Part shown: positions 1-14,300 of the stretch, piece after piece
Numbering within the stretch: the stretch's first letter is position 1
Layout of the letters: each line of letters starts with the position of its first letter
Assembly: GCA_021292105.1 (NCBI GenBank)
Contig: CM037861.1
Coordinates: 45,198,310-45,262,309, forward strand
Origin: Anadara kagoshimensis
Lineage: Eukaryota > Mollusca > Bivalvia > Arcoida > Arcidae
Direction of reading: 5' to 3'
Length of the DNA: 64,000 bases
The notes under the pieces: generated by a model
Database searches by the model: none
The model's input: the letters and a program-made list of their open reading frames with translations, nothing else
Told to the model about the DNA's origin: nothing
Program-made: the position numbers and the translations under genes

Positions 1-299
1 TTTAAAATATCTCGCCAAAATGTCATCAAAATATGTTAGCAGCTGACAAAATTATAGATAAAATGAATAGATAACATATCAAAGCACATATTTCACACAA
101 AATAACAAATGGACACGCTTACAGTAATGTTCTGAACTGTAACTGGGGAGACCATATTAAATAAAAAATAACAACATCCAGTTAACAAACAAATTAGATA
201 TAAAATCAAAAACAAATATACTAATCAATGTCCAAATCACAATCCAGTGTGCAATCTTAATTGAGTGAAAGTAACATGGAACTATGTCAGGTGTATTTG

Positions 300-660
300 T
301 TTCACGCTATGGTAGAGCTCGTTCCCACTGTGGGAACTTAATACAACGAAGCAAGCTGCTTGCAAATAAATTGTTGACGCAAGAATATTGCAAGTTTAGG
401 CTTATAAATGCTCTCAAACATTTTTGTCGTCTACAAAAATATTGCTGATAAGGATGATGTCTTTGTATCGAAAATTACTCTGGATATTTGATGTCTAATA
501 GTTACATGTTCTTTTTTCATCCCAACTTTTATTACCTGCGTGGCGGGGGTGTACAGCTAGCTAAACAGGAGGTGCTTACTCTTCTGGAGCACCTGTCCTC
601 ATTTTCATGGCGGAAGTTCACGTGTTTAACTCAATTTGCCAGCTTTATTTTCAGTTTCTT
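300..660 (+). mobile_element. Penelope-like element 3' fragment
   Basis: The inverse of the minus-strand sequence at 3400-3660: shared AGCTAGCTAAACAGGAGGTG, GCTTGC...AATTGTTGAC and GGAAGTTCACGTGTTTAACT. No catalytic region remains. Confidence 0.55.
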
Positions 661-1477
661 TACTTAGGGATTGTGATTTGGACATGGATTGGATATATTT
701 ACCAAGCATGGTCTTTCATCTGATACCACTATCACTGCAGAACAATCCGGTAGTTTGTCAACCCATAACTTGTATTGTGCAAATCTTCCCTCCAGTAAGT
801 TTTTTGTCATACTATAAACCTGATGTATATACTAGTATATGAAAATTAAACTTCGAAGCTATATATAGCACGACTCCTTGTAGAATACGGTGTTGAAAAC
901 AATAGCAATAAGTGTGTGTTTCTCTGAATGAATGTACCAATTGCAAAATTGCAAATTGTTTGGGGAATTGATAATTTGTGATTCTGGAAATTCTATTTAC
1001 TACAAAAAGCAAGCTTGTAATTGTGTCGGATACAAAATTGAATAACTAGATATTACGAAAACGGTTAGTGTCAAATAAAAATTTAAGTTTTCTACATAAT
1101 ACAAAACGTTTTAGCAAGTCATTATGCAAAAATAATTCTAACTATTTCTATGTGGTGTATCGAGTTCCATAGAATGGTACATTAATAAGTAAAATTTATG
1201 TAAAATAACTAGAACATATAAAGAAAAAAAATTAACGCGTGTGTGTGTGTGTGTTTACCATCACTGTTTCTGGTAACTTTTGTTCCAAGTTTGCTAGGAT
1301 ATGCATCAAATCTTTTTGTCTTGTAACCAATGTCATTGTGAATACATCATCAACAACCTAATTTGTTAACGGTATATCTATTTAAAGTAGACAAACAATA
1401 ATGGTATAGCATGATCTAATTTGGATTGAGCAAGACGAATTGTCAAAAAGAAATTGTAATGTCAAACCGGTGAAGTT

Positions 1478-1797
1478 GAGTTGAGTTGAGTAATGGTGTT
1501 TAACGCCCAGGTCAATAATATTTCACTTCTATCAAGACGTGGCCAGCTATAAGCGAAGGTGCAGAAATTTTGCCTGTGCGTTGCGCTGATGGCATTATAC
1601 AGCAGTGTTCTTTATCGTATCAAACCCACCGTGACACGGGACCTCGTTTATTCCCATGCGAAAGAACCGTGACTTTCATTTCGTAATGCCGAACAGTTAC
1701 TACCCACTTGGGTCTTGGGTCACATCCGGTCGGGGTTCGAACCCACGACCTCCCATTTACGAAGCGAACACTCTACCAACTGAGCTACCGCAGTGGT
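1478..1797 (-). repeat. tRNA-derived SINE, family A, full-length
   Basis: On the minus strand: head GCGGTAGCTCAGTTGGTAGA (A box), B box GGGTTCGAACCCC, a body containing GGTCCCGTGTCACGG and a 3' tail GAAATATTATTGACCTGGGC ... ACTCAACTCAAC. Pol III type promoter. The ORF across it is spurious. Confidence 0.85.
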
Positions 1798-2329
1798 TTT
1801 CAAAAGCCGTAGAGATACCCATCTGGTCACATTGTGTGCAATGTGCACTTGAATGTGAAAGTGACTTGATACTTGAAACCATTGTATATTAGTCCAATAG
1901 CTTCACCCTGCAAACAAAGTTTATGGGTTGAATAGAAATCACTTTGTCCGTCTGTTCTAATATCATGACCGCTCCTTATCTTCAATGTGTATGGATGGAT
2001 TTTAATAAAATATAGCAGAAATGTAACCCAACATGAGACGATGTGCCGCATACCAAATTTAAGTACACGGGTTAAAGGTAAAGGTCACAAGGTCAAATCT
2101 CAGAAATTACACTTCGGCAATCTTGGGAACGGGAATATTTGTCTGCTGTATTTAATGTTGATCACACATTTGACTATGTCAAGAAAACTCAGTCTAAACT
2201 TGGCTAAATATAAACAGATGACAGTCATTAATTTTTAAACTTTCCTTGGTTATTTGAAGAGGGGTGATAACTGTTGTTTTTTGCTCTGAAATAAGTCACT
2301 TGGTCCTGCGGAAGAGAACTTAAAACTAT

Positions 2330-2505
2330 TGCCCCTTGTCACGCCAGTCGTTGCATATAAAAGAACCCCTTCTCTCTGTCCATTGCCCTGGACGGACTGC
2401 AAATGTCAAAATTGCTGTCATTTCACCTGTAGCTGGTGAAGTCACGATATTAGTGAAATATTCTTGACTGGGGCGTAAAACCACATTCAATAAATTTATA
2501 GTAAT
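2330..2505 (+). repeat. SINE family A 3' fragment, plus strand
   Basis: TAGCTGGTGAAGTCACGATA and GAAATATTCTTGACTGGGGC match the tail of the 1.5-kb copy in the opposite orientation. Confidence 0.55.
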
Positions 2506-3239
2506 AAATGTTGCAGGTGTCGGTGAATAACTTACCTCGAACAAAAAATCCAACTGTCAGTAAAATATTATAATCACTGTATTTAAATTACATGTATGTG
2601 ATACCAATACAATATACTTCACAATCTCTACCGTTCCTAAATAAGCCAGTAATGTATATAACATAATCTTATCGCATCACACTCGTATTATAACGGGTTT
2701 AAAGCACACCTAGCCCATGGTAACATTAATATGTACTTATAAATATTACTAAAATTCTATTTTAGAATATTATTTATCCTCAGTGGTTCACAGCCTTTAA
2801 GACTGCTTTGTTTTCCTCACAATAACTTTGTTTCCTTATTGGAATTTAATCAAACTTTAAACATCTCGTTGATACGGAAAGACCCTATCGTTTTGGAGGT
2901 TATAGGTCAAATGCCAAGATCACTGTTACTATAAATATTTAGTTTCCACACATTATATTATATTGAATTTTACCCAAGTTTATAAACCGATGATTAAACA
3001 AAAAAAGAGACTTGACGGTCATATATCAATGGGTCTAAGAGTTTTGACAGGACATTTACTTTTGCTAAAATCGAGATCAACACAAAGTGCTGACAAAGTT
3101 CGACATCTTCGGTATGCAGTATAAAAACATCAAGTGTTGGCGACACCAGACGCTCCGCTGCTGTTGGTGGCGAAGCCATTTTTGTTAGTGTCACGGTTTT
3201 GCTTGAAATAACTATGGTATTGCAGCAGGCTATAAAGCA

Positions 3240-4485
3240 CATACAACGCAAACGTCAAACACAAACAATTAAGTCCCTGTCCAGATCACAATCTCAAAGC
3301 AAAATAAAAACTTTAACCGATGAATCTAAAACATACTAATCCATGCCTAAATCACAACCCATAAGCAAGTAAAAGCTTTGAAACTGGCAAGTTAGGTTAA
3401 CACATGAACTTCCACCAGGGAAGTAAGGTCGGGTGCCCCGGAAAGGTACGCACCTCCTGTTTAGCTAGCTACAACCGTCATATGTATAATCAAAATTGAG
3501 TGACTATGGGACGTCAAATATATCCAGGGCAATCCTGGACACAGAGACATCACTTATCAACAATGTTGTGTTGACGGCCATAAAACTTTTTGAGGGCCCT
3601 TGCAATATCCCTGGGTCAACAAATTATTTGTAAGCAGCTTGCTTCGTTGTATACAGTTTCAAATGTAGCCTTTCTCGGACGTCATAAGACTAAATATTAG
3701 GTAGAACTTGGGAAGTCAGTCGTATCTTTTATTTAAGCTCGCTAGTATAGATGGCATTCACATAGTTTCCAAATTTAAAATTGTTAAGAGACAGAAAGTC
3801 ATCTATATCTATGTGGAGTTGAATGATTAAACGACAGTCTTCTCCTGATTTAACAAGAATCTGCATTAATTCTGGTTCATACGAATAAAGAAACAAATCG
3901 ACAAGCAATAATGGTGCACAGTATGTACTCATTGGTATACCGATTGTTTGCTGGAAAGTTATATAACCAAGCACAATAAATATGTTGTCTATCGAAAACT
4001 CCCAACATTTTGTTGATGGTATCTTCAGTATAGTTTTGTTTGGAATCTGTATGATGTTTGACAAAATAACCAGAATCCCTGTTCAACACGATATTTAAGT
4101 TAATCATGTGAACTTCCACCAGGGAAGTGAGAAACAAAGTCAAAAACAAACACACCTATTCATGCCTAGATCATAATCCTAAGGTAAAATCTTTGGAAAC
4201 GGGTAAATTAAGTTTTACACATGAACTTTCACCAGAGAAGTGAGGCCGGGTGTTCCAAGGTCTTGCTAGCTACATTCACAACAAAATTAAAATGAGATTG
4301 AAAGGATCAAGAAACTATGTGATGTCAAATATATCTAGAACAGTTTTAGATACAGAGAAATATCATACTTTTTATCAATATTGTGATGACGACCATAAAA
4401 CTTATTAAGCAGTGAGCCTGTGCTTGCAATATCTCCAAGTCAGAAATCTATTTTAAGCAGCTTGCTTCCCTATATAAAGTTGCTA
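3240..4485 (-). mobile_element. Penelope-like reverse transcriptase remnant with duplicated 3' region
   Basis: The minus strand at 3730-4065 encodes FQQTIGIPMSTYCAPLL, LFLYSYEPELMQILVK and IDIDDFLSLNNFKFGNYV: RT motifs including the catalytic-type DD, with frame disruption elsewhere. The family (Penelope-like/related RT) is inferred. The 3' region with CATGAACTTCCACCAGGGAA occurs twice (3400-3660 and 4090-4485), so two truncated copies are nested or tandem. Confidence 0.65.
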
Positions 4486-4489
4486 TTAT

Positions 4490-5091
4490 GCAACAAAATC
4501 CATAAACGTACAATAAAATTATCACAACACAATATGGTTTGTTGTATCATTTTCAAGTGATTATACAACAAATAGTTTTTTCACCAGGGTGGTATCAGAT
4601 ATAATAAAGTTTAACAAGTAACACATACACATAAGTTAGCCAAACTTATGATTGTTTTGTAAGGACAAGAGTTATTATGATAGCAATCATTCAAGATTGC
4701 ATTATTTCACTACTTTTCAAAAAAGAATCCAGAGCCTCTAAACACAAACTTATGAATGTGTTAAAACACTATTAAATTTCATGAACGTCATCATGGTAAC
4801 TTGCAAGGTTTACAGACTGAAAATACTTTCTTCAGAAATTTAAAAATAAAAGACACATGACAGAATACACACAACAATCAACATAAGATGACGACAATTT
4901 GTCATCAATGTAACATTAGCTCTAGTGCCCAAAAAATGCAAAACTGAATACACTGCTTAATTTAATAACATGTTTATTTGCAAAAAAGAAGTATTTATGC
5001 ATCTCACAATATAAGGAAATTGTATTTCAAATATAATAATAATGATAAGTTTCAAAATAGTCATATTATTAATTAAAAATAAAAAAAATAT

Positions 5092-5122
<31 letters not shown>

Positions 5123-6570
5123 ATATTACTGTATTATTCAAACTCCTACATATAAAGTGACACAATTAGCACATATATATGCACATGTTACTGAAGCATT
5201 TTCCAAAAACTTGCACATTTACACTGATAGTTTATTACACAAAATGCTCATTTACTTGTATTGAAAAACATACAATATTCACCTTGAACTTGAATAAGAT
5301 TACAAGTTATCATAAAATGTCAAGCTTTTAACCCTATAACCCCTAACATACAAGTGTTATGATCCAAAATGCAACAGAATTAGATCACACCATTGTATGA
5401 ACAAGGGACAAAAGGCTATTGGTATAAACACTTATATTCTGGGCTTCATCAATGGTCCATGTAATATCTGCTAATGTTTGTAAAGAACTATTGGTTCTCC
5501 TGGTTATGGGTAATGTTCCACTATGAATTTGAGGAACAGCATCATTTCTAAGGGACAAACATCAAGATTTTCACACAAACATTATACTATATTGTACTGG
5601 GTGCTTCATTGGTAGGATCTTAAGCAGTGACAAACAGCCTGGTAGTTATACAAATCATTTACATAAAATACAAATTAGTGTTTCTATGATACGGTTTAAG
5701 AAAAGAACTATACAGAGGTTTACTCATTTCAATAAAAGCTTAAAGAACAGCAAAGGTTAGCTACACATCTAGTTCTTCAATAAATTTAACAAGAAACACT
5801 TTGTATATTGTACATCAAAAGACTTTAACATTGGATACAAACACTATGCCGCCGATCATGCTGGGGTTTGAAACTTTTCAGTAGTGTAGATACCAAATAG
5901 GTCAAATTTCAAATAGAAATACTCAATTTAAGCTAACATAGTACAGTCAAAAATCGTTATCAGGACAAGTCACTGGGAGCCAGATAAATAGACTCTTAAA
6001 TTATTTGACTCATATATACAACGGCATATAATACAAGAACAATTCACATGACTTAGACAGAGCTTACTGGCCTTAACTGTAGATGTGGTCTTTAAGGTAG
6101 ATTCCACCATAAATACAGCATGGTTTGTTGTAAATAATGTATGAATGGAAGACAAATTGACAATAAGTAAGCCAACTTGAATAACTAGTCATTATCAAAA
6201 AACAAGACAAAGAATTGTCAGAGCAAAGGAATCAGCCAGAAAATAACAAAAAAAAATGTTTCATATTGGTCGAAAAATTTAGACTGTAGGTGGTAATAAA
6301 GTAGTTCAAATAAGTTCAGAATAGTAAGGTGAAAGCTGTAACATATCATCCCGCCCAAATTTCAGAATAATAAGGTGAAGGTAACATATAACTGCTGATG
6401 GCCACCTGCCGTCTATTGAAAATTGTCAAATCATAAGCGGAGCATAACTTCAATGCAGTTTGGCTTAAAAGTTAAGTAGTTATCATCATTAACTAAAGCT
6501 GCTAGAAGGCAAGAACACGACATTCACACAGACTGTTAACTACAATTTAATAAACTCTTAACTTTAACAA
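4490..6570. other. Intergenic, no gene seen
   Basis: AT-rich, no ORF above noise, only the TG microsatellite. The same holds for 661-1477, 1900-2329 (HINE-core-like AAGGTCACAAGGTCAA words), 2506-3239 and 6761-7440. Confidence 0.5.
5093..5122 (+). repeat. (TG)n microsatellite
   Basis: About 15 uninterrupted TG units. Confidence 0.97.
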
Positions 6571-6573
6571 ATA

Positions 6574-6760
6574 CAGTAAAACCTCATTATAATGCCCCTC
6601 GATAACTTTGCCACCTCGCTTATCGCCACACTATTTTTAAGTCCCAAAATCCATTTTGTTTATGTTTTTCTTTATCCGCCTCCCCCGATTTATCGCCAAA
6701 CCCCTTTATAACGCCAAAATTTGACTGAACAAATGGTGGCGATGAATCGAGGTTTTACTG
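6574..6760 (+). mobile_element. Tigger/pogo-style MITE, TA target
   Basis: CAGTAAAACCTC ... GAGGTTTTACTG with TA on both sides. 187 bp, no ORF. Confidence 0.8.
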
Positions 6761-7440
6761 TATATGCTGTGTAGATACCATTGTGGGAGAATGTTGATGA
6801 AAGCGACTTATACTAACTAGCAAATGTAATATCTAAATACAAAGATACTGAAACATGATGTCCCCTGTCCCAGGTTAATGTAACCATATTCTTTTTTAAT
6901 GAATATAAATATGCACCAATTCTTTAAAATTCATTGAAATAATAATTTCTTTTTAAATATAAATGAATATAAAATCACTTGAATTCATGAATTTATACAT
7001 CATGTCCAAAACCAATGTTATTTTTAATACAATAGAAGTACCTAAAACATTTTGATTATATTAAAGGATGACCTAACCTAAGCAAATGATTACAAAATAG
7101 AACTGTAGATTACTTTTTTTTGACACATAATTTCGTGAGGACTCTCGATTTCCAATTCATATATCACACGGATATTCCAAAGATTTTAAAACATGTATTT
7201 TTTGAAAATGTCTCCTATTTCAATACATCAATTTGTTTTACATGTTAGAAAAATAGATGAATTTATAACAGATATTTATGCTTAACAAGACACTAACACT
7301 CATTCAAAAATTTGCAATATAGTACTATTACATGAATGTAACCAAGTAGAGTTTTACATTAGTTGAATACATTAAATCTCATTAACATAAATGATACCGA
7401 AGCATACAGAAGCATGCATAAAACAGTGACAATAGGTTAA

Positions 7441-7613
7441 CGGGGTTCGCTGCTGTACCACAAGATCAATACCTCTTAACGTTTTGCAAATTCCTGGAAT
7501 AACATTGTTTTTATGTTTTATCGGAAAATATTATCTTATGCGATTCCATGTCCATTGAAAATTTGTGTTCCATACAAATGTTAGAGGGTATATAACGTGG
7601 TACAGTGGCAAAC
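7441..7613 (+). mobile_element. MITE family with GGGGTTCGC(C)GCTGTACCA TIRs, copy 1
   Basis: Starts GGGGTTCGCTGCTGTACCA and ends GTGGTACAGTGGCAAAC. Internal CAATACCTCTTAACG and TTAGAGGGTAT form the inner TIR. Confidence 0.75.
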
Positions 7614-7628
7614 AATGTTACATTGGTA

Positions 7629-7790
7629 CAGTGCAACCTGTCTAAACCCACCACGCAAAATTGAAAATTTTACTTGAGGACCATGGGGACAGTTTAATCA
7701 ATAAATTATTTTTAAACTAAATGTTAAATGTTTTTCTATAATCTGAACACAATTTTCAATTCTGTATGTTCAGTTAAACAGGTTCTACTG
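7629..7790 (+). mobile_element. Degenerate CAGT..AACC MITE
   Basis: TA-CAGTGCAACCTGTCTAA at the left, and AACAGGTTCTACTG at the right. Same style as copies at 50.2, 51.5 and 61.4 kb. Confidence 0.55.
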
Positions 7791-7900
7791 CATCAAGTAA
7801 CAAATAAGGAAAAAGTAAATATTACTCATACTAATCATTTATAAACACATGCTAAGTTATCAGTAAAAATTATACTGTGTTATAATTATATATAGATATC

Positions 7901-8003
7901 ATGAACTTTAACCTATAACCTACCATGAACTTTAACCTATTATCTACTATGAACTTTAACCTTTCATCTACCATGAACTTTAACCTATGATACATCATGA
8001 ACC
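7901..8003 (+). repeat. ~29-bp tandem repeat, four copies
   Basis: CATGAACTTTAACCTAT recurs four times with short variable spacers, immediately downstream of the WIPI2 stop codon (in gene sense). Confidence 0.85.
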
Positions 8004-8150
8004 TTTTTAATGACCATTAAATTGATTTTTTTGTAGGAATTATGACAAAAATTCATCAAAATACATGTACCTATAATCACAGTGAAGTAATGAAAAAGCT
8101 GAAGAAAAATTACACTGGTTTAACAAATAATTATCACTTATTTTTTGGTT

Positions 8151-8156
8151 TTTATT
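8151..8156 (-). terminator. Possible poly(A) signal of WIPI2
   Basis: AATAAA on the minus strand, 64 nt after the stop codon. It would give a very short 3' UTR. The AT-rich DNA contains other AATAAA words further left, so the true cleavage site is uncertain. Confidence 0.35.
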
Positions 8157-8219
8157 TCTCCACCGTCAGTGGATTATGTCTTAAGAAGCTGGTATAACTA
8201 ATCCTAAATCCGACATTTA

Positions 8220-8347
8220 TCAATCACTTTTATGAGTCATGGGAGGGAACTCATTATCATCATCCAATCTTAACTGTCCTAATCCTTGTGCTTCATTTCC
8301 ATTGCCACCCATTGCTCCATGTTCAACTTCTTGATAAGGTTGGGATT
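8220..8347 (-). CDS. WIPI2: WIPI2 coding exon 11 (stop)
   Basis: 128 nt after acceptor TAG. It encodes [14 protein letters not shown] to [16 protein letters not shown] and a TGA at 8220-8222. It lies 5.7 kb from exon 10, but the phase and the WIPI2-type acidic C-terminus support it. Confidence 0.92.
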
Positions 8348-11300
8348 CTACAACATAGAAAATAGCATATATAATGATATAGTATATTTAACTTAAACAA
8401 CAAATACATTTCATATGATTTGTAAAAAGATAACGTTTAATCAATTTAACAACAACAATACACCTTGCTACTGACATACTTTATGTATAACTATGAGCAG
8501 CTATTAGACTTGTGACTTTATGGTGAAATTAAAACAAAGTCACACCAATGGGGTTCGCCGCTGTACCATGTGATCAATACCTCTTAACGTTTGTGTGGAA
8601 CGTTTTGGAAAATGCCAACGTCAGATTTCCGGAATGATGTCGTTTTCGTAGGAAAACGTCATCTCATGTTATTCCATATCCATTGGAAATAAGTGTTCCG
8701 CACAAAGGTTAGAGGGTATCACGTGGTACAGTGGCGAACCCCATTATTGAACTCTAAATAATTTGCATATGTTTGATTGTGAATTAGGATCATTAAATAG
8801 TCTATTTTAAAAGTTATCAATATTTTTAAATTGGCAATACATGTATTTCAAGATAATGTAATCAACTTGTTCCAATGTTCAGGTAGTATCTTGTCAGTTT
8901 CATTATGTCTACAACCTTGACCCACACACCCTACAGGCTCATGCTTGAACCACTATACTCCAGAGACAATTACTGTAGACTAATTTGCTAAATCTTATAA
9001 CCATTATACACATATAACAGAACTAGATTTCAACAATTTTGAAAGTATTAGTAGGTTTTCAAAAATTTGTGAAAATAATGTGCTTTTAAAACATTTTTTC
9101 CATAAAATTTGTTAAAATAAATTATTTTTTGAAAGAATTTCTCAAAAATATTAGCTAATGGCAATTCTGGCTACCAGGAACGGTAACATAGAATAAATAC
9201 AATATAACCTTAAGTTAGCAGTCAATATCAATTTAAGAAATACAGTAATATGCTGAATGATTAATTATCAAGACACCTTATTCTATATAAGAATTTTTTT
9301 GTACTGCAGGAAAAGTGTATCCAATATAGTTGATTCGAGTTGAGTAATGTTGTTTAACATCCCAGTCAATAAAATTTCACTTATATTGAGAAATTTTGAC
9401 TGCATTGAACTGATGGCATTATAAAGCAAGGTTCTTTATTGTGCCAAGTCTACCATGACACAGTCAAGTCACTTCCAAGTCTTGGGTCAGACCCAGTAAG
9501 GGTTCGATTCCTCGACCTCCCACTTACGGAGCAAGTACTATACAAACTTAGCTACTGCAGTAGTTTGGTCACATATGCATGATATGGGGAATATACATTT
9601 GTAACATCATCTATTTAAGAATTATATCCTTAAACATGAAGGTCATTGAAGGATTCTGCACAAGTATTAAGATGTGTTTTTTTATTGTACTGGCAGTACC
9701 CTGCTGATAAAAAATTGTGTCTATAAGAGAAAATCAACACTTGTGACTATGTGTGTAAATCATATGTACCGGTATACTAGCTGACATCACAATATTAGCT
9801 TCAACACTTCAAATATACCATGTATATAAAAAGATGCACATGTGTATACCTTTATGCTATAGACAGCATTAGCCAAAAGTGTCTATTATTATAAATGGGA
9901 TTATTTTTGTGGGGTGAAAATTTTGCAATTTCTGAAATCTGACATTTCGTGTGAGAGTAATTTTCATGTAAGCAATATAATAAGTCTATATTTTATGTAT
10001 TATGATATATTAATTTGTATGGTAGAATTTTCAAGTGGGTTAAATATTCGCAGCAATTTCTTTAGGGCGAAATAAGCAAATATTTTACACACGTGAAAAT
10101 TTTCCCCTTTACAGTAATTTTTGCTGTACTTGCTTTTTGCCAGGTTTACAGGACTTAATCTTGTACATCATCCAAATGTAATTGTTCAAGAGCATTACCT
10201 AAACCAAATACACATGATATCAAAAATCTTTTGTGTTTCACTATGTCATACTATTTTAATATTCTACAGCAACATAAAGTTGTTCTACTTTTCCTCTTTT
10301 AAGTCCCTTTTAAAAATAAGACCTGCTGTACCAGGCCCCGGTTTCACAATCATTCCTTAGCTAAGATTTTCCTTAACTTAAATTTAGCACATTTTACTAA
10401 TCATTTTTTGGAACTACTGATGAATATTTTTGTCAAAACTAAAGACAAATGTTTTAATCTAGACGCGATCCTAAAAATGACACCTTAAATTCCTGATTAT
10501 CTTGAAAATTAACAAAATTATAAAGATTTGAAATTTTGCAAGATTTAAGTTAAGGAAAATCTTAGCTAAGGAATGATTGTGAAACCGGGGCCAGTCCTGG
10601 GTATTACCGGCCGGTATTCCATTTTCATACTTTAGCATGTGTAAAATCAGAATTGTATTTTAAGCTTGACCTCAACATGCAATATTTTTCTAACACTAAT
10701 GTTGACAGGAGCATCGAGATATTTGGGTAAAAATGGAATTTTACATGTACCTTATTTTGGCCATGAAGAGTCAAAATGCGTCAAATTTATATGAAATTCA
10801 CTTTTAAGTTGCACATACTTCTTTTTAACCTTGCCAAAAGCCTGACATCATGCTCACTACAGATACAAAGCTTACATAGCATAATAAAGTAGCACATCTC
10901 AATCTACTTGCTTCACAATAAAAGCATAACATATAAGATCGACAAGGCTTCAGAAATACTGCCATATACTGATAATAATAGGACATGGAAAATATATACG
11001 GACAATGACTGGAACATGGACACAATTTATGTCTGATTTTTACTATACTTCAATATTTGATCATCTTTTTACAAGCATATTATATATTATCATATTTCTG
11101 ACAGTTGAACAAAATTACATGTACAACCAGCATTTTTTTTTTGGTTTACCAGAAGTTTTTTGTATATAAGGTGTCACATAACCCTGAAGGCCTGAAGATC
11201 ACAGGAAAAAAAATCAGCATAAATGAGATAAAACTTAATACCAACACCATGATTATGAAACATAAAAATAATCCAGCAAGCAATACCCAAAAATATGAAT

Positions 11301-14300
11301 CCCTACCACAATGAGTTTTATACTTTTAAAAAAAAATCAACAACGTACTTGTAAAAATATCAGTCTTTTTTTTTTTTATTTCACCAACATACCAGCATAA
11401 ATGTCAACAAGACTTATTTCACAAATATAAAACCAGTATACCCCGCATTATATAGTAGGTATGCATTCTGATTAATAGGATACCAGACTACCAGTATATA
11501 TTGTATTACAGTATATGTCAGTGATTTTGTTACATTTTTTAAAAATTACCTTCTGCCTTTTAAATTGGGAAAATTTTAAGTTAGTGAATGACAGCAAATT
11601 GTTTTATGACATGCCTGCAATAGCTAAGGATTCTCATTGAAAAGATGTTGAATTTTTACAATATCTAATTAGCATTTTGTATAAAAGACCATTAAATTTA
11701 ATTTTGTAGTATATATCACTGTTGTTTTGGGAATAAATTTGGATGGTGAAGTCGGGAAATTTTAGTCATTTTTCGCCAGGGGAAACTACCTTTATTTGGT
11801 AGTAATTTTAAGCAAACAAAATCACTGTAAGTTGACTTTTTTCAGAATATATGTGTATAATACAGGTTACACAAAAAATATACAAAGTATATACACCAGT
11901 AACATGCTTATATAAACCAAAGGTCACTAAGACTGAACGCATTGCTTGGAAAAATTGTGATCAAAACAACCTCCAGTATTGGCCTCAAGACTTATTGCTA
12001 CCAGTCAAAATAGGTACCAGTATTCAAATCCAGGTTTTTTTTTTAATTTATAGTTTTTTAGGTTTATTAATAATATTAACTTTTTTTATTTTATAAGTAT
12101 TAATAGTTTTTTAAAAGAACATAATAATAGTAAAATGTACTTTCGAGGAAAGAGTTTGTAGTGTTTATTTGATTGCTGTTTGATTTATTTCATGTTCGAT
12201 TCGAAAATAATCAACATTTACCAGTGGTATATCATTTAATAATATACAAGTTGGAGTTCATATGCAGGAGAATATATGCAGGGTTCACGCTGCCGTTCGC
12301 TTTTTTCGCAAAATGAGAAAAATAAATGAATTTGGCGATAAAAACTAAACATTGGCGAAAGTGATGGCGAAAAAAAATGTTTACATTAACAGGTTCACTG
12401 CGCATCGCCGCATGAGCAGAGAGTCGTTAAAGCAACAGGTTTCCGTCTCCGTCTATGTGTATATCAAATGATCCATCTAGAGTGTTTATATGGGTTATCG
12501 AAGCCATGCTCATTATGTTGAATTAACAAAAGCCCACGTGTGAAGGTGTTAATTACAGGTGGATTAATCCTTTAACGAGATTAATTAACGCTGTCAGCGA
12601 GTGATTACCAAGCGGCGACCGGCATCTGTGTAGCGTCCCAAGACCATTTACGGATACACACAGGTAATCTAGAACGATTAATTATCGGCGATAGATCTTT
12701 GGACACTAGTAAAACTGACAACACTTTTCGATAATTATGAAGCTTGTGTCTCATCTTTGATCAACCGATCTATAGACTTATAAATCGACATGCAAAGTTA
12801 AAAAAATCAGATTATTGGCAATATCGCCACTGTGCCATTATGGTTATATGTAAACCAACTGACGACTTGGAGAATTTGGCTAAAGCTCCAAAGTTGTCAT
12901 TGAATAAAAGAAATAAAACAAGAAAACTGTTGTTTTTCATGTCATCAGACATGCATTGTATTAGACAATTTTATTTCTTTTAAATTTTCGCTAGAAATTA
13001 CAATTAGATCAGAAATATCTTTGGCCCATAAAAATTATATTTGGCAAAAAAAATTAGTTCTGGCGAAAGTTTTGGCGAAAAAAAGATTGAAGTCAGTGTG
13101 ACCCTTGATATGAGATGTTCATCACCTTTTGATGTACATGTTCATGCACATGTATGTATTCTTCTGCATGTGAACTTAAGTTAGTGTATTATCAGATGAT
13201 ATACAATGGGTAAATGTTAATTATGTCTTAATAAAACTTTTTTTAACAAGAGGCTACCCATGATTATCTTTTTTTAATATGCTAGCAGTAGAATAAAACC
13301 AAAACACATTTCTATAGCAATTCATGTCATTCTCTCTGTGAAATGTTAAATGAAAACATCTAGAAACATCCAAAATTAAAAGTTAAAGAAGCTAAAAAAT
13401 TAACAAAATTTCCTATACATGAAAAAATTAAATCAAATTAATGTCGTACAAAATTACAACCAAACCTCTTGTAATGACCAAATTTGAACATTATAAAGTA
13501 CTAACAGTTTCAAATCTCAAAATATATATGCATTTTCTGCCAATTTTTTTTTTAATCCATATGATTTTAATCTGTGTATTATAATTTTACATGCTGATGA
13601 CTTCTTTTACAAGTTTACAAGCTGTCTAAAATATGTTTTCAGGAACACTGTTATACATGTTGCTAAAAATTTAAAGTGTGTTCAGTGTTTTGTTTTTTTG
13701 CAACATTTATTTGGTTTTTTTTTTCAAGTTTCTAGGCATTTCAGTTCTTAAATTTTGAAAAAGAAAATGATAAGCAATGACCTCAATCTATTCACGGTAT
13801 TCACGAAAACTAAGATTTCACAAAGTTTTATTAAAAAGTGTCAATGCTGATAGTTATATAAACAGACTGTTTCATGTGGTCATTTAGAAAGGTTTGATTG
13901 CTTATTATTATTTTAAATGTTTATTTTAAATCTATGCTATAAATTTGAATGATTAAACTGAATATTAACTGAATATTTATGAATGAAGTGCTGCAGGCAG
14001 GCAGGATGGGTTCATACCATACCCTAATGCATCTATATAAAAGTGTGTTGGTTTTCATACATTACCTGCACCATTCAAAATCTCATCTATCTGATCCATA
14101 GGATCCGAAGGAATATAGTCAGCAATATCCTGTGGCCCACCCTTTCTCTTCAATATCCCGGCATAACTCTCAAAGTGAGAAGGGGACAGAGGAGAAGTGG
14201 ACAACATTGTTGACGTAGCGGCATGTGCAACCCCCGGCTTACCTGAAGGCCCAGCTGTTGTAGCAGCTGAGCTTGGTTCAGGTCTTTTGACTGTTGAGGC

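Noticed and set aside
1740..1797. Possible tRNA gene on the minus strand (A and B boxes)
   Set aside because: The tRNA-like part is joined to a SINE body that recurs at 9.3 kb, and no matching acceptor stem is present.
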